A DNA stretch of 64,000 nucleotides from Berghia stephanieae (Eukaryota; Mollusca; Gastropoda; Nudibranchia; Aeolidiidae), in assembly GCA_034508935.3 (NCBI GenBank), contig CM067443.1, positions 129,002,007-129,066,006 of the forward strand. Direction: 5' to 3'. Each line of letters begins with the position of its first letter. The first letter of the stretch is position 1. The translations under genes and the position numbers were made by a program. The notes under the pieces are model-generated. The model was not told the DNA's origin. It saw only the letters and a list, made by a program, of their open reading frames with translations, and searched no databases. Positions 12,526-48,427 of this stretch are shown one piece after another.

Positions 12526-12905
12526 CAGTGGAACATTAATATAACCAGCCTAAAATCCCTGTTATAATCGTGTCCATTTTATAGCCGAATTTCAAAGGAA
12601 ACAACCTAAATGGCCTCAATCACAATTTTTATCATTTGTAGTTTCTCTCTCACTTTCAAGCTGAACTGAAAATGATGTAGTATAAACAAACAAACACACA
12701 CAGAGAAAGAAAGAGAGTATTCAGGCACTGGGCTCTTCAGTGCTTTTAGCTGTAGGCTTACACGAGTGTAATGTGGGTCAATGCTTTGTGTTTGGAGATA
12801 TGTTGTGAGCTTGTTTTAACTGATTGGCTCTAAAACTAAAAGTCCCTACTATAGCCGATCAATTTTACTAAAGGCAATGAGGGAGGAGAAAAAAGAAATC
12901 CCTGG
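12526..12905 (+). mobile_element. Tigger/pogo-like MITE, 3' end missing
   Basis: Begins CAGTGGAACATTAATATAAC after TA, shares its body (CCTAAAATC, GTTATAAT, AGTCCCT, CTATAGCCG, AATTTTACTAAAGGCAA) with 13646-14018, but lacks the 3' terminal inverted repeat. Confidence 0.6.
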
Positions 12906-13056
12906 CTATTTTTCATCTTCCAACGTACACACATCACACACCTAACGGTCTTAAAAAACAACAACAAAGAGCTGAGTAACATCAACTCATTTATTTTCTT
13001 ATTTGTAAACAACCAGCTATATTTGTCCAACTCAGCATACTTAGTTTCTCAACCAA

Positions 13057-13077
13057 CCCCCCCCCCCCCCCCCCCCC
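13057..13077 (+). repeat. Poly-C run
   Basis: Twenty-one C bases. Other long C/G runs in the window (40673, 40872, 43056, 44114, 47494) lie in duplicated regions. Confidence 0.9.
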
Positions 13078-13645
13078 AAAACTATATTCTCCCTCCCCCA
13101 ACAATGCAAAATCGACCTAAATTGCAAAAATCTCGGTGTTCTGTATCAGAGGGATAAAAATGTTAATGAATTGGCTCATTTTCATAGCAGACAGTAGTCT
13201 GGTAATCCCTACAGTCGACACACGCATGACTTGCTCTTTCTAGATATGTAGGTAAATTCATCTTATTCCACAAGTGTGAAGATAAGTTTCTTATCAATAG
13301 CAGACCTGCCCCAGGCCAAGTTTTTATATTCTTTCAGGAGGAGGTGGGGGATGGGAAATTTGTCCCAGTTGGCTCAAAAAACGACTGTTCTTAGTAGCCC
13401 CACCAACCTTCCATGTGTTCCTCAGAGGTAAAATCATTCCAACAGTCCTCCATTTATCCTTTTTGTAACCTTATGGAGCATAAAAAACATTGGACGAACT
13501 GTAACAAAAGTCAGTTTTTATGGGACACGTTTTTATTAATACCATCATTATATTAATTATGACAATTACTTATGATTCTGCAATAGTGACTGAGAAGTGA
13601 TAAATTCACATCACAATTAAAACATTGACTTTGTTAAAATATCTA

Positions 13646-14018
13646 TAGTGGAGCCTCAATAATAACAGGCACAGTGGGATCAGCCTAAAATCTGTTATAG
13701 TCGAATTTAAAGGAAAACACTTTTGTGTGCTACACATTGCTGGCAGTAGCCTCACACACACAAAAGTATTCAAGAAGTTGGCAGAGCCCAGCTCTCTGTT
13801 GCCTTAAATTGTAAGTGCACCAGAGTGTATTATGGGCTAATTCATTGTATTTGGAGATATTATATATTAAGATATATTTTGGCGCCCCTGTTATATCCGA
13901 TTAGGCTCTTAAAAGTCCCTGCTATAGCTGGTAAATTTTACTAAAGGCAAAGAGGGAGAAAATGAAGGGTTTTAGAAACCTGTTATGACTGAGTGCCTGT
14001 TATACTGAGGTTCCACTG
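13646..14018 (+). mobile_element. Tigger/pogo-like MITE with both terminal inverted repeats
   Basis: Left end TAGTGGAGCCTCAATAATAA and right end ACTGAGGTTCCACTG are inverted repeats over about 25 bp, flanked by TA on both sides, the target duplication of the Tc1-mariner/pogo superfamily. 373 bp with no coding capacity: a non-autonomous copy. Confidence 0.75.
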
Positions 14019-14204
14019 TATGTGTACATGGGGCATACAATAGTTTACTAAAACTATGCTATCTGAATCAAAATTCATTGTTTATTATATAATTTGTCAT
14101 TAATGAGAAAAAGATTTCATTATGAGTATGAGCCAATTTATTATAAATTTCTTGAAATTTATGAGTAATTATTCCGCTGTAACATAATCAGGACAAGTGA
14201 TACC

Positions 14205-14290
14205 ATAGCGGTCCTAATAGCTTAGTTGATAGAGCACTCATTAAAAGGTACTGTTTCCATTTCAAGTTGAGCTGAGTTTTGACTCCATGG
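14205..14290 (+). repeat. tRNA-like SINE head
   Basis: TAATAGCTTAGTTGATAGAG resembles a tRNA box A region and GAGTTTTGACTCC a T-arm. A related head (CTAATAGCTCAGTTGG) occurs at 26328. Confidence 0.45.
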
Positions 14291-14459
14291 TCCATCAAGC
14301 AATGATCAGTTATAAGGGTTTTATGGCGCTTGCAACACATTTAGGTCATATCAGCGCCAGTAAAGGAAGGAAATGGGATAGTAAAATGTTCTAGAATTAC
14401 AATTAAAGTACCAAAGAAAAAGGAGGACAAAGGGGAATTAGTTAAAATAGGGAACAGGT

Positions 14460-14700
14460 GTATGCAGTGGTCGTATGGATGATTGTGTGGTGGTGGTTGT
14501 AGTAGCTGTGGTAGGAATGATGATGTGGTGGTAGTTGTAACGGTAGTAGGGATGATGATGTGCTGGTTGTAGTGGTGGTAGGGATGATGATGTGGTGGTT
14601 GTAGTTGTAGTAGTATTGGTGGTCGGGATGATGTGGTGTTATTTGTAGTAGAAGTGGTGCTAGGGATGATGGTGTGGTGGTGGGGGGGGGGGAGACTCTC
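14460..14700 (+). repeat. GAT/GTG-rich low-complexity tract
   Basis: Repeating GGGATGATGATGTGGTGGTT-type units of about 50 bp, ending in a G run, inside the sequence that splits copy B. Confidence 0.65.
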
Positions 14701-14747
14701 TACCAGAATAATTTATGTATTGACCTTATGAATTCTATATTTTAAAA

Positions 14748-14752
<5 letters not shown>

Positions 14753-14819
<67 letters not shown>
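14753..14819 (+). repeat. (GA)n microsatellite
   Basis: About 33 uninterrupted GA units. Open frames through it are only Arg-Glu or Leu-Ser repeats. Confidence 0.95.
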
Positions 14820-14820
<1 letters not shown>

Positions 14821-15570
14821 AGAGAAAAATAAAATCCAGACCCATGTCTCTCCCCTTCTCCTTCAACCAGCAAATAAAAGAACACCACTGGTCGTCTGTG
14901 TCAACTGTGACATCTGGTGCCATTCAGTCTGGCCCGACGTCATAAAAACGGGACCGTCACCAAATTTCACGAGACTGAACACAGGTGTCAAAATATGACA
15001 TAAGACATAATGGTGATTTTGTGGGTTTGAGGAAAATGTTTGACACGGCATATTTCTGAGAAATTCTCAAAATCACTGTTTATTTATCAAAAACAAATTT
15101 GAAAAAGGAGGAAATGTGATGGGGATGGGCGGAGGCAAACTACCATTTAGGCGGAAGATTCTCAGCCCTGACACTATCAGTGTACTTAGTTTGAGATTAC
15201 CTAATTGTCTCATCCTGGCACAAGCACAGGTTCCCACTGAGAGGAACACACTCAAATATTTACAAATCATATATATGTATAACAAAAATAATACAGTATA
15301 TAACTGAGAGATTATTTAGAGACAAAATATACCATCTCCCAAAACTCCTGTTCATTTGACTGCTTCCCTCCTAGCCAGGGTCAGGACAAAACCAAGTAAT
15401 GTCATTCCAAGACAAAGACAGAAAGCATTTGCAAAACAGAAATAGGGGGATATAAGACACAGTGAGTGCCTCCCTGCCCACTATCGGAAGTCAGGAACCA
15501 CATCCAGAATGATCAGTTAGCCGGATCTCTGAAATTGACAATCATTCCATTCAAAAGATATGAAGCAATA

Positions 15571-15703
15571 CAGTGGGATCCTGATGAAGCCAACACTGCT
15601 GAACCAGAAAGATTGGTTGACTTTATTCATTATCATTGAACTCAGATAAAGAACCAAAAATTTGGGGCTAACAAGAGATGTTGACTTTATGCAGATTCTA
15701 CTG
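15571..15703 (+). mobile_element. Short Tigger-like MITE in the PDCD11 3' region
   Basis: Left end CAGTGGGATCCTGATGAAGC and right end GCAGATTCTACTG are imperfect inverted repeats; TA precedes it. 133 bp, immediately downstream of the PDCD11 stop and containing its nearest AATAAA. Confidence 0.55.
15622..15627 (-). terminator. Candidate PDCD11 polyadenylation signal inside a MITE
   Basis: AATAAA on the - strand about 137 nt past the PDCD11 stop, lying inside the short Tigger-like element 15571-15703. No other canonical signal was noticed between it and the stop. Use of this site is inference. Confidence 0.4.
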
Positions 15704-15763
15704 TGGTTGCTAACCATTCAATATTCCAAAAAAAAAAACCCCAATGAAATTGACATATGAGCC

Positions 15764-40217
<24,454 letters not shown>

Positions 40218-40614
40218 CTTAAAGGATGATAATAATAATAATCGAGATAATATAATGAAAAAATAAGCTTATTTTCTGTCAAAGTTAAAGCCTTCAAGAC
40301 ATGTTGGATGGACCTTTAACCTCTTAATAGCAACACTGATTCTTTTCTCTCCAGATAATAGTTTCCCTGTGTATTATTGTTAACCCCTTAACATGAGTCC
40401 ATAAATTAGGACAGAAGGGAGCTGACCACTAGAAGCAACTGTCCATAAAATAAGGGTAAGCTGGTCAATCTTGACTTGGCCATTCTGACTCTGACCATGC
40501 ACATGCACTTAATCATGTACTCAAGCTCATTGGGTTCACGAATTTTTTTTTTTCTTTTCTCTTCTATTTTTAGAATAGTACGAAAATAGCACTTGGATTT
40601 GATTGGTCAATACT

Positions 40615-40915
40615 TTTGCCCTTCACCTCATGTGTGAAAAGTTTTAACCAATAAAGAAAGCCAGAAAGTACGCCCCCCCCCCCCCCCCCCCCCACACTCC
40701 CTATTCCATCCACATGATACCAGATCATACAGACTTTTCACAGTATAATTAATTTCTTACATATCATAACTACAAACCATATTTTATGTATATATTACAC
40801 AATTCCTCCACCATTTGCCCTTCACCTCATGTGTGAAAAGTTTTAACCAATAAAGAAAGCCAGAAAGTACGCCCCCCCCCCCCCCCCCCCCCCCACTCCC
40901 TCTTCCATCCACATA
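40615..40915 (+). repeat. Poly-C-bearing tandem duplication with an inserted 98-bp copy
   Basis: Unit TTTGCCCTTCACCTCATGTG to TCCATCCACAT (about 100 bp including 21-23 C) occurs at 40615-40715 and 40814-40915; the copy of 39788-39885 lies exactly between. Confidence 0.88.
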
Positions 40916-41856
40916 CTGACAATGGATTTGAAAGTGAAGAGAGTTGATTTTAATCAGAACAAAAGAGAGTTTTGACTACATATGTGTAGTTTGTAGAACA
41001 GTCTTTTATTGCATGTATGTATATTCTAACACGCACACACAAGCAACAATAGAGGATGAGTGACTTTTATAGCCTATTATTCCACTCTTCGTAATCGACT
41101 GTCTGACGCTAGGTGACTGAAGTCCTGTTGACCTAGGGTTTCAGTGATGATCGGTAATATCATAGTTTTTTTTAAATTGTAAAAATTTTGTTATTCTTTG
41201 TGTTATTAAATAATTGATAAAATATTCAACTTTTAGAAAATGTGTTTCTGTATCTCAACTTAAAAAAAAAATACAAAGAAGATCAATGTTTGTGACCACT
41301 GATGTGTGAACTGTTCAATCCTTCTGGGAAGTCACCTTTACTTAACATGTAACAGTCAATGACACTGACCATTGTCTTATTGATTTCTGGTAGGCATGTC
41401 AACCCTTGTTGTCACGGACCATGCCAGTTGGTAAATCGTCAACTCTCTACTATTAACTGCCATGGAGTGACATCAATTATAAATAATACTCTCATTTCCT
41501 CTTTTTGCCTCATTCTGTGGCCAACATAGATGTTGTGACTGCAGGATGCATGAATTTGATCAGAACATCAGAATTTTCCTCTGAGAGGTCAACTACAATT
41601 ACTATATATACCACTTTCGTTCCTGATCATAAAGCACTGCTGCATTTAAATATCAATATTCTGAACTGAAAATTTGGTTTTCTTCATGTCTCATAAAAGT
41701 ATCTTCAATTGAGCCAAGTTTGAGTAAAATCAAAAGGGGTGTGGTTCTCACTTTGGTCCACTTGATGTGGAATGGCCCTATTTTGAAAGATTCAAAGTGA
41801 ACAACTAAATGACGCCGATTCAGTGGTGTATTTGATCTATCTACAAATGAATAAAT

Positions 41857-42070
41857 ATTTGGGAGGCCTTCCGAAAGCTCCTACATCCCCAGTATTCTTG
41901 TTCTGGTAGGGGGTTTGGGAGGGGGGAAACTTTTTTTATGTTCTAGTATGGGGTTTGAGGAGACTTAAAAAAAAAAAAAGAAAGTTTCCCCCCTCCTAAA
42001 CCCCCTACTAGAACATTATAAAAAAACAAGAATACTGGGGATGTAGGAGTTTTTGGAAGGCCTCCCAAAT
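41857..42070. repeat. 214-bp imperfect palindrome
   Basis: Left ATTTGGGAGGCCTTCCGAAA and right end GGAAGGCCTCCCAAAT are inverted, and the arms continue through CTCCTACATCCCCAGTATTC. The centre is an A run. The block AATACTGGGGATGTAGGAG is shared with the Helitron-like element at 19505-20764. Confidence 0.75.
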
Positions 42071-42705
42071 GTTTTATTGTTGATGTTTCAAAGATTCGTT
42101 ATATTTATTTTTCCTTGATTTCAGCTGTTTCGGCTCTAAGCCAAGCTGAACTTTTAGTTTTCAATAAATAATTATTTTTCTGTTTGCAATGTATTACAGT
42201 GTTTTATTTCCAAATGTAAAAATGTTAAAGTTAAGGCTGTCATTATTCCCAGACGCCTGTCTGTGGGATAAATGAAAATTGGTTATCCCCAGACGCATGT
42301 AGCAAGTGGGCAGAAAGATGTTATGCAAAATGCCAAACTAGGCGTGAAAAATACCAAATATTCTGGAAAAAAATACTAGCGGTTGGGTCCCAAAACAGTT
42401 AATATATCAAGTGATATTTAACACAAGATGAAAGTAAATAGTGATCAAATGTCAAATCCTGCTCTTTTAAAAAAAATATTTTAAAGCAAATGGACCAATG
42501 AAATTTCTTTTCTTACTTTGATCTGAAAACGTCAAACTGGCAATTCGACTTTTTATTTTCAACCAGGAAGAAAGTTGTTAATCATCAAATCTGTTCATAG
42601 TCCACCAACCATTTAAATTTTCACTACCTACCTACCTGTTAACTTTATTGATCATTTCTTGTTTCTATAATTTGCTCATTCTGGCCACAATTTTGTGGAT
42701 GACCG

Positions 42706-43393
42706 GGATTTATTTTTTATTTTGCGGACTAATTCCTAGGCCATGGTGTTGTTCGCCCCAAAGCCCAAAACCGACACCTGTTATTTTCCTGTCTTCTTCG
42801 CACAAGACAATACAATTTAGTATCACACGTCCACAAAACTAGATCCAACAACATATTTTTATTCGAATCAGAAAACATATTTTTATTCGAATCATAACTA
42901 CCAAAACAAGGAAGCAAAAATGGTGGAAATATGTTTTAGCTCATATATGAATTTAAGATATTCCGATAGCGGTGTGGATAGACAGCTCAGTGGGTTAGGC
43001 CACCTTTCATTCATTTTACTCCTTTTAGCTGCACAGATTCGAACCAGACGCGACCCCCCCCCCCCCCCACACACACACTTTTTTAATTTTTTAAAAACTT
43101 TTTCTTTCTTTCTTCCCAATTGATGTTCATTGTTTTCACTTTTGTTCCGAGTTCCGAGCAAGAGTTTTTTTAATCAGTTGAATTTTTTATTTCTCCGATA
43201 ATATTATTTCATTATTTAATTTGGTCTAGATCTATTATTGTTTTTTTGTTTTGTTTTGGTCAAATGATAATATTAATAATAATAATAATAATAATTGTTA
43301 TTATTATTACTATTACCATCATAATCATTATTATATTATCAATAATAATATTATTTTCATTATTAATACTCTTATTATCATACTATTACTACT
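42706..43393 (+). repeat. Direct repeat L, first copy
   Basis: Repeats almost base for base at 43766-44460 (offset 1,059-1,060). The short open frames in both copies are identical by-products. Contains a poly-C run, CACACACA and a TTA microsatellite. Confidence 0.92.
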
Positions 43394-43404
43394 ATTACTA
43401 TTAT

Positions 43405-43766
43405 TATTACTACTATTATCATTATAATTGTTGCACTCGATAATTTTTGCACTCTAGTAAATGTTTTACTCCCCTTTATTTTTCTAAACTAAATTAACCA
43501 TATCTTCTTGCAAGTGCCTAATTTATCGCTCTGCTCAGTCACAGAGAGTGAGAAGTGAGAGAGCGACTCTAGTCAGTCTAGAACTCAACTCCTAATCTAA
43601 CTAACGCCTGCCAAACTCTAGGCTCACCATTCCAGGCCGTGGTAAAGCAGAATCCTCTTTCATTTTGGTATATTTATGATTTCTTATAATAAGCACGTTG
43701 ATTTTACTACTGTTTTCGACAACTCAAAGGATAAATAACCATTGTCCAGCAACTTTTTAGATCCTG
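43405..43766 (+). repeat. Direct repeat X, first copy
   Basis: Same sequence as 49032-49405, which directly precedes the POLR3G 5' region, except for a 2-bp difference (GACTCTAG against GACTCTCTAG). Confidence 0.92.
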
Positions 43767-44460
43767 GATTTATTTTTTATTTCGCGGACTAATTCCTAGG
43801 CCATGGTGTTGTTCGCCCCAAAGCCCAAAACCGACACCTGTTATTTTCCTGTCTTCTTCGCACAAGACAATACAATTTAGTATCACACGTCCACAAAACT
43901 AGATCCAACAACATATTTTTATTCGAATCAGAAAACATATTTTATTCGAATCATAACTACCAAAACAAGGAAGCAAAAATGGTGGAAATATGTTTTAGCT
44001 CATATATGAATTTAAGATATTCCGATAGCGGTGTGGATAGACAGCTCAGTGGGTTAGGCCACCTTTCATTCATTTTACTCCTTTTAGCTGCACAGATTCG
44101 AACCAGACGCGACCCCCCCCCCCCCCCCCCACACACACACTTTTTTAATTTTTTAAAAACTTTTTCTTTCTTTCTTCCCAATTGATGTTCATTGTTTTCA
44201 CTTTTGTTCCGAGTTCCGAGCAAGAGTTTTTTTAATCAGTTGAATTTTTTATTTCTCCGATAATATTATTTCATTATTTAATTTGGTCTAGATCTATTAT
44301 TGTTTTTTTGTTTTTGTTTTGGTCAAATGATAATATTAATAATAATAATAATAATAATTGTTATTATTATTACTATTACCATCATAATCATTATTATATT
44401 ATTATCAATAATAATATTATTTTCATTATTAATACTCTTATTATCATACTATTACTACTA
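43766..44460 (+). repeat. Direct repeat L, second copy
   Basis: Second copy of 42706-43393; breaks off within its TTA microsatellite into unrelated sequence (GAGAGCCTCGCC). Confidence 0.92.
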
Positions 44461-45006
44461 GAGAGCCTCGCCTTTGGCCGACCAACCTCCGCTGCACGTC
44501 CAACTCGCCTTGAGCATGCATTCACGTAAAATATAAAGATTTTTTTAAAAAACCTACCTCTGTTTCAAAAACTAGGATCTTTCACCTTTCTAAGAAACAT
44601 TTTGATTTTTCAGAACTTTAGTTCGTTAAAAAATACCGGCCAATCTGACCCGTTGAGTCGAATGAAAACGAAATTTTGTTGTTTACACGGTTCAAAGGAA
44701 ATGCCGTAAATAAGCTTTCATGGACTTCCTGTGTTGTTTTTACAGTGTCACGTGACCGTTTTGAGAAATTTGTCGTCTGCTACAAATAATTAGACCGGTA
44801 GGGGGTAGATATTTTCGTTGGAGCAGAGAAAAAGTGAGTATTATTTCTTGGACTTGTAGAGAGGCCTAGGGTCCACCAGCAGTCAAGTTCATTGAATAAA
44901 AGAAAAAAAGGCCTTTTTACTGCACTAATGCACCAAATTGCATACCTATCTATGGACACTTTGTTCCGTATCTTTTTCCCAATAAACTTTTTTAAAAACC
45001 TGGGGC

Positions 45007-45380
45007 CAGGGTTGCTAGTTTGGCCTCCTGGTGGCCAAATTTGAGAAATTTGGCCTTTTCCCAAGCCATTTGGCCTCCTGTAACCAACTTTTTGGCTTCC
45101 TCTGACTTTCCCCGTTATATCGTTTTACTCTGGTACCGGTAAAACTTATTTTATTTGGCAATCTAAATATCTAAATGCAACACGTGCTAACGCCACAGAT
45201 TGCATTTGCTAATGCTTCTATATATACGAATTTTCCTTATCCTATCTAAATTGTTTAACAAATCTAAAGAGTTTTCGCGAGGCTAAGGTGGGTTTGGTGG
45301 TATTTGGGCTCCTGCCGAGGAATCTGGCTTCTTGCTATAGCTAGTTTGGTCTCTTACTCAAAAATTATCTGGCAACCCTG
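45007..45380 (+). mobile_element. hAT-like MITE
   Basis: Ends CAGGGTTGCTAGTTTGGC and ATCTGGCAACCCTG are inverted repeats; the flanks CCTGGGGC and CCTGGCTA agree at 5 of 8 bases, a worn 8-bp target duplication. 374 bp, non-coding. Confidence 0.6.
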
Positions 45381-45624
45381 CCTGGCTAGGCGGAACCTTG
45401 ATAACAGAAACGGGGCCCACACGATTTCGCGAGGAATTAAAAATGAAAACAATTAGGATATAATTTCAACACAACTTTTGAAATTCATCAAGGATTGTCC
45501 ATTACCGAATGTTTTTTGATAGAAAACAAATGCATCTTCAAATCTAAACTGCTTTTGACGGTAAGCGGTAAGTTTTTATTTATTTTTCTGTCCAAACGAA
45601 TGATTTGTCCTGGTTATAGAAGCT

Positions 45625-46135
45625 AGGACCTGGGAAACATTTTGAAAAACAAACAGATGTCGTTCGGGATTAGATTCCGAGTCTTGAAGTGCTACGTGTG
45701 GCCAATCTTGTTATACGGATGCGAAAGCTGGACTACAAATGCAGAAACACAAAAGAACATTGAAGCTTTTGAAATGTGGTGCTTGAGAAGGATGCAGAGA
45801 ATATCGTATACCGCACACAAAACGAACGAAGAAGTGCTAAAACAAACATACCAACAAAGGAAACTAATGCCCTTAATAGTGGATCGACAACTATCCTTTT
45901 TCGGACACATAGTAAGGAAAGATAAGAATGAATACCTGGCAAGTTGTGGAAAAATACCTGGTAAACGCGCCCGGGGGAGACAAAGAAAAACACTCATAGA
46001 CCAACTGAAGGGCTTCACCAACCTAACAATCCAAGAGCTGTTTGAAAAAGCAAGAGACAGGGAGGAATGGAGAGAGATAATTCATGCAGTATCCGAAGCC
46101 TGGACCAGGCATGGAACCTAGAAGAAGAAGAATAG
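45625..46135 (+). mobile_element. LINE 3' coding fragment
   Basis: 159-codon frame from 45642: KCYVWPILLYGCESWTTNAE, FEMWCLRRMQRISYTAHKTN, QLSFFGHIVRKDK, GKRARGRQRKTLIDQLKG, ending at TAG before a GAAGAAGAAG tail. This is the region downstream of the reverse transcriptase in non-LTR retrotransposons, 5' truncated and open throughout. Clade uncertain (RTE/I-like). Confidence 0.85.
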
Positions 46136-46193
46136 AAGCTAAGTATTGGTAACACCGGCTCAGCTCTCTATTACTATTATTATTACGCTGTGA

Positions 46194-46259
46194 TTATCCC
46201 CAGACACCTGGCTGGGGATAATAAAAATTTGTTATCCCCAGACACCTGTCTGGGGATAA
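46194..46259. repeat. Two 28-bp palindromes in tandem
   Basis: 46194-46221 and 46232-46259, each TTATCCCC, then a 12-base inner palindrome (AGACACCTGTCT or close), then GGGGATAA. Also found at 42243-42270 and three times at 48920-49023. Confidence 0.9.
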
Positions 46260-46449
46260 CAAATTTTTACTATCCCAGACGCATATTTGAAACGCCGCTC
46301 TTTTAAACAATTATCCACATTCCAGAACATGGAATGTTTCCAGATGCACATAGAAATAAGGAAAGTTAATAAAATATCTATAAAAACATAAAATTATCAA
46401 CATTAAAATCAGTTGTTACTACATATACACAATATGCGTCGACTTCGAA

Positions 46450-46535
46450 GTGGGTGTCATGGCCGAATGGTTTAGTCGTCTGCCTGGAAGTTTGACCATA
46501 ATCGACGTTGTGGGTTCGAATCCTGGTAACGTATT
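46450..46535 (+). repeat. tRNA-like SINE head
   Basis: ATGGCCGAATGGTTTAGTCG resembles a Leu/Ser tRNA D-arm and GGGTTCGAATCC is an exact box B, followed by a T run and an A run. The acceptor stem does not pair, so it is not called a tRNA gene. Confidence 0.55.
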
Positions 46536-46628
46536 TTTTTTTTTTTTAAAAATTCCGTCTTCTTTTTACAGAACGTTGAAAGGAATAAATGTCCCATCCA
46601 TCCTCCCCCCACCTCTTTTTATATTATT

Positions 46629-46631
<3 letters not shown>

Positions 46632-46684
<53 letters not shown>
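46632..46684 (+). repeat. (TC)n microsatellite
   Basis: About 26 CT units after the tRNA-like head. Confidence 0.95.
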
Positions 46685-46688
<4 letters not shown>

Positions 46689-47017
46689 GTTTTTTTCTAG
46701 TTTCTAGCAAATATATTCGTCCCCACTCCGATCTCAAATAGTGTCTAAAAAGAATAAATAATTAAAAGCAAACAAACAGAAATATTCAGAGAGCGACCAA
46801 ATGGTCAGATAGAGGAGAAAAAAAAACAATAATTGTTTTAAAAATAAAAACAATAATTGTTTTAAAAAATAAAAACAATTTAAGAAATTCATGCTCAGAA
46901 ACGGAACATTTACATAAAGGTTTAGCAAAAAAAAACAAACTCTAAGGTTTAGGTCAAAATATAAAAAAAAAAAAAAGAAAAAGAGAGATTTCCCTCGGAG
47001 CAGGGAATAGTGTTAAC

Positions 47018-47018
<1 letters not shown>

Positions 47019-47108
<90 letters not shown>

Positions 47109-47214
47109 GTAATAGTATGATAATAAGAGTATTAATAATAAAAATAATATTATTATTGATAATAATATAATAATGATTATGATGGTAATAGTAATAATAA
47201 TAACAAATATTACA

Positions 47215-47280
<66 letters not shown>

Positions 47281-47290
47281 ATTATTATCA
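47019..47290. repeat. (TAA)n / (TTA)n arrays in the right arm
   Basis: Two TTA-type microsatellites (47019-47108 and 47212-47288) flank a variable stretch that matches the microsatellite end of the left arm in reverse. Long Asn, Ile, Tyr and Leu frames here are artefacts. Confidence 0.9.
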
Positions 47291-47785
47291 TTTGACCAAA
47301 ACAAAAAAAAAAAAACAATAATAGATCTAGAGCAAATTAAATTATAATGAAATAATATTATCGGAGAAATAAAAAATTCAACTGATTAAAAAAAAACTCT
47401 TGCTCGGAACTCGGAACAAAAGTGAAAACAATGAAAACCAATTGGGAAGAAAGAAAGAAAAAGTAAAAAAAAAAAAAAAATGTGTGTGTGTCCGGGGGGG
47501 GGGGGGGGGGGGGGGGGCGGTCGCAACTGGGTCGAATCTGTGCAGCTAAAAGGAGTAAAATGAAAGGTGGCCTAACCCACTGAGCTGCCTATCCACACCG
47601 CTATCGGAATGTTTTAAATTCATATATGAGCTAAACATATTTCCACCATTTTTGCTTCCTTGTTTTGGTAGTTATTTTTATCTCTGATTCGAATAAAAGT
47701 ATGTTGTTGGATCTAGTTTTGTGGACGTGTGATACTAAATTGTATTGTCTTGTGCGAAGCAGACAGGAAAATAACAGGTGTGGGT

Positions 47786-48427
47786 TAGTGTCGAGCGGAA
47801 GTCTCGATGATACCTCAAGTCATCGGCCACCAACACTCAAAACTTCCCGAACTCGATGACCAAGGAAAAGTCGGGAATTCCCGAGAAGTAGCACTTCAAC
47901 TGAGCTTTGGATGGCTTTTTTGTATTAAAACTTAAAATACATTAAATAAATTCACTTTGTATAATAATAAAACATTGATACCTATAACCATTTTGATCTA
48001 TTTACGACGTTTGTGTTTTGTTAGCTGTTTAAAATATGATATAACGTCAATACCCAATACCAATGACTAGGTATTGAATGAAAGCACCGATGACTAGAGC
48101 GATGCTCGAGACTTTTTTGAGCCTCGAGACTCAAAAAAGCATCGAGACGCAAAAAAGTCTCGAGCTTCGCTGAAATCATCGCCGACGAGAGAGGGGTGAA
48201 CAATGCAGATAGTACACATTGTTAGTAACGCGTGCGTCGCTCGCGCAGTATAGTCTCGAGACTCGGGACTCGGGACTCAATACGAGAAGCATCGACGACC
48301 GAGATTCTCGAGACGAGAAAAGCATCGAGAACTAAGTCGAGGTCGGTACCTTCTCAGTCGTCGATGACCTGACTTCTCAAAACCTAAAGCATCGTTGACC
48401 TTTTGGTGACCCGGATGCCCTCCCCTA
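47786..48427 (+). mobile_element. hAT-like non-autonomous insertion, 642 bp, 8-bp target duplication
   Basis: Interrupts the right arm. GTGTGGGT stands on both sides (47778-47785, 48428-48435); the uninterrupted left arm has GTGTCGGT at the same place. Ends TAGTGTCGAG and complement TAGGGGAGGG fit short hAT-type termini. The interior is rich in CTCGAG palindromes and CATCGA motifs; no frame of note. Confidence 0.72.

Larger units (their letters stand above)
14313..15507 (-). repeat. 500-bp SINE-like retroposon, copy B, split by an insertion
   Basis: The 3' part is 14313-14464 and the 5' part about 15157-15507. The direct repeat AATGATCAGTTA at 14301-14312 and 15508-15519 shows both belong to one insertion. 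About 690 bp of foreign sequence with a GAT/GTG tract and a GA array lies between. Confidence 0.8.
9907..15620. other. Intergenic spacer between convergent FRA10AC1 and PDCD11
   Basis: No coding gene recognised. Holds a tandem duplication (10071-10480), two Tigger-like elements (12526-12905, 13646-14018), a poly-C run, a GAT/GTG tract, a GA array and a split SINE-like retroposon (14313-15507). 10570-12520 is unassigned AT-rich sequence; the 81-88 codon open frames there show no family features. Confidence 0.7.
40218..42234. other. Region upstream of the last PDCD11 exon seen
   Basis: Searched on the - strand for S1-coding exons: none recognised. Contains the poly-C duplication and the palindrome at 41857-42070; the rest is unassigned. 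Confidence 0.5.

Noticed and set aside
14735-14998. Open frames on both strands through the GA array
   Set aside because: They are Arg-Glu and Leu-Ser repeats created by a dinucleotide array, with no conserved flanks.
42898-44223. Two nearly identical 87-88-codon frames as a duplicated gene
   Set aside because: They lie in the duplicated L repeat, cross its poly-C run and have no conserved features.
45692-46021. Antisense frames of 86-109 codons opposite the LINE fragment at 45.7-46.0 kb
   Set aside because: The sense strand gives a clear non-LTR element protein; the antisense frames have no family features.
46450-46535. A true Leu/Ser tRNA gene
   Set aside because: Box B is exact, but the acceptor-stem halves do not pair and the T stem is imperfect; a tRNA-derived SINE head fits better.
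46954-47318. Asn/Ile/Tyr/Leu-rich frames of about 100-116 codons
   Set aside because: Product of TTA/TAA microsatellites in the right arm of the inverted repeat.
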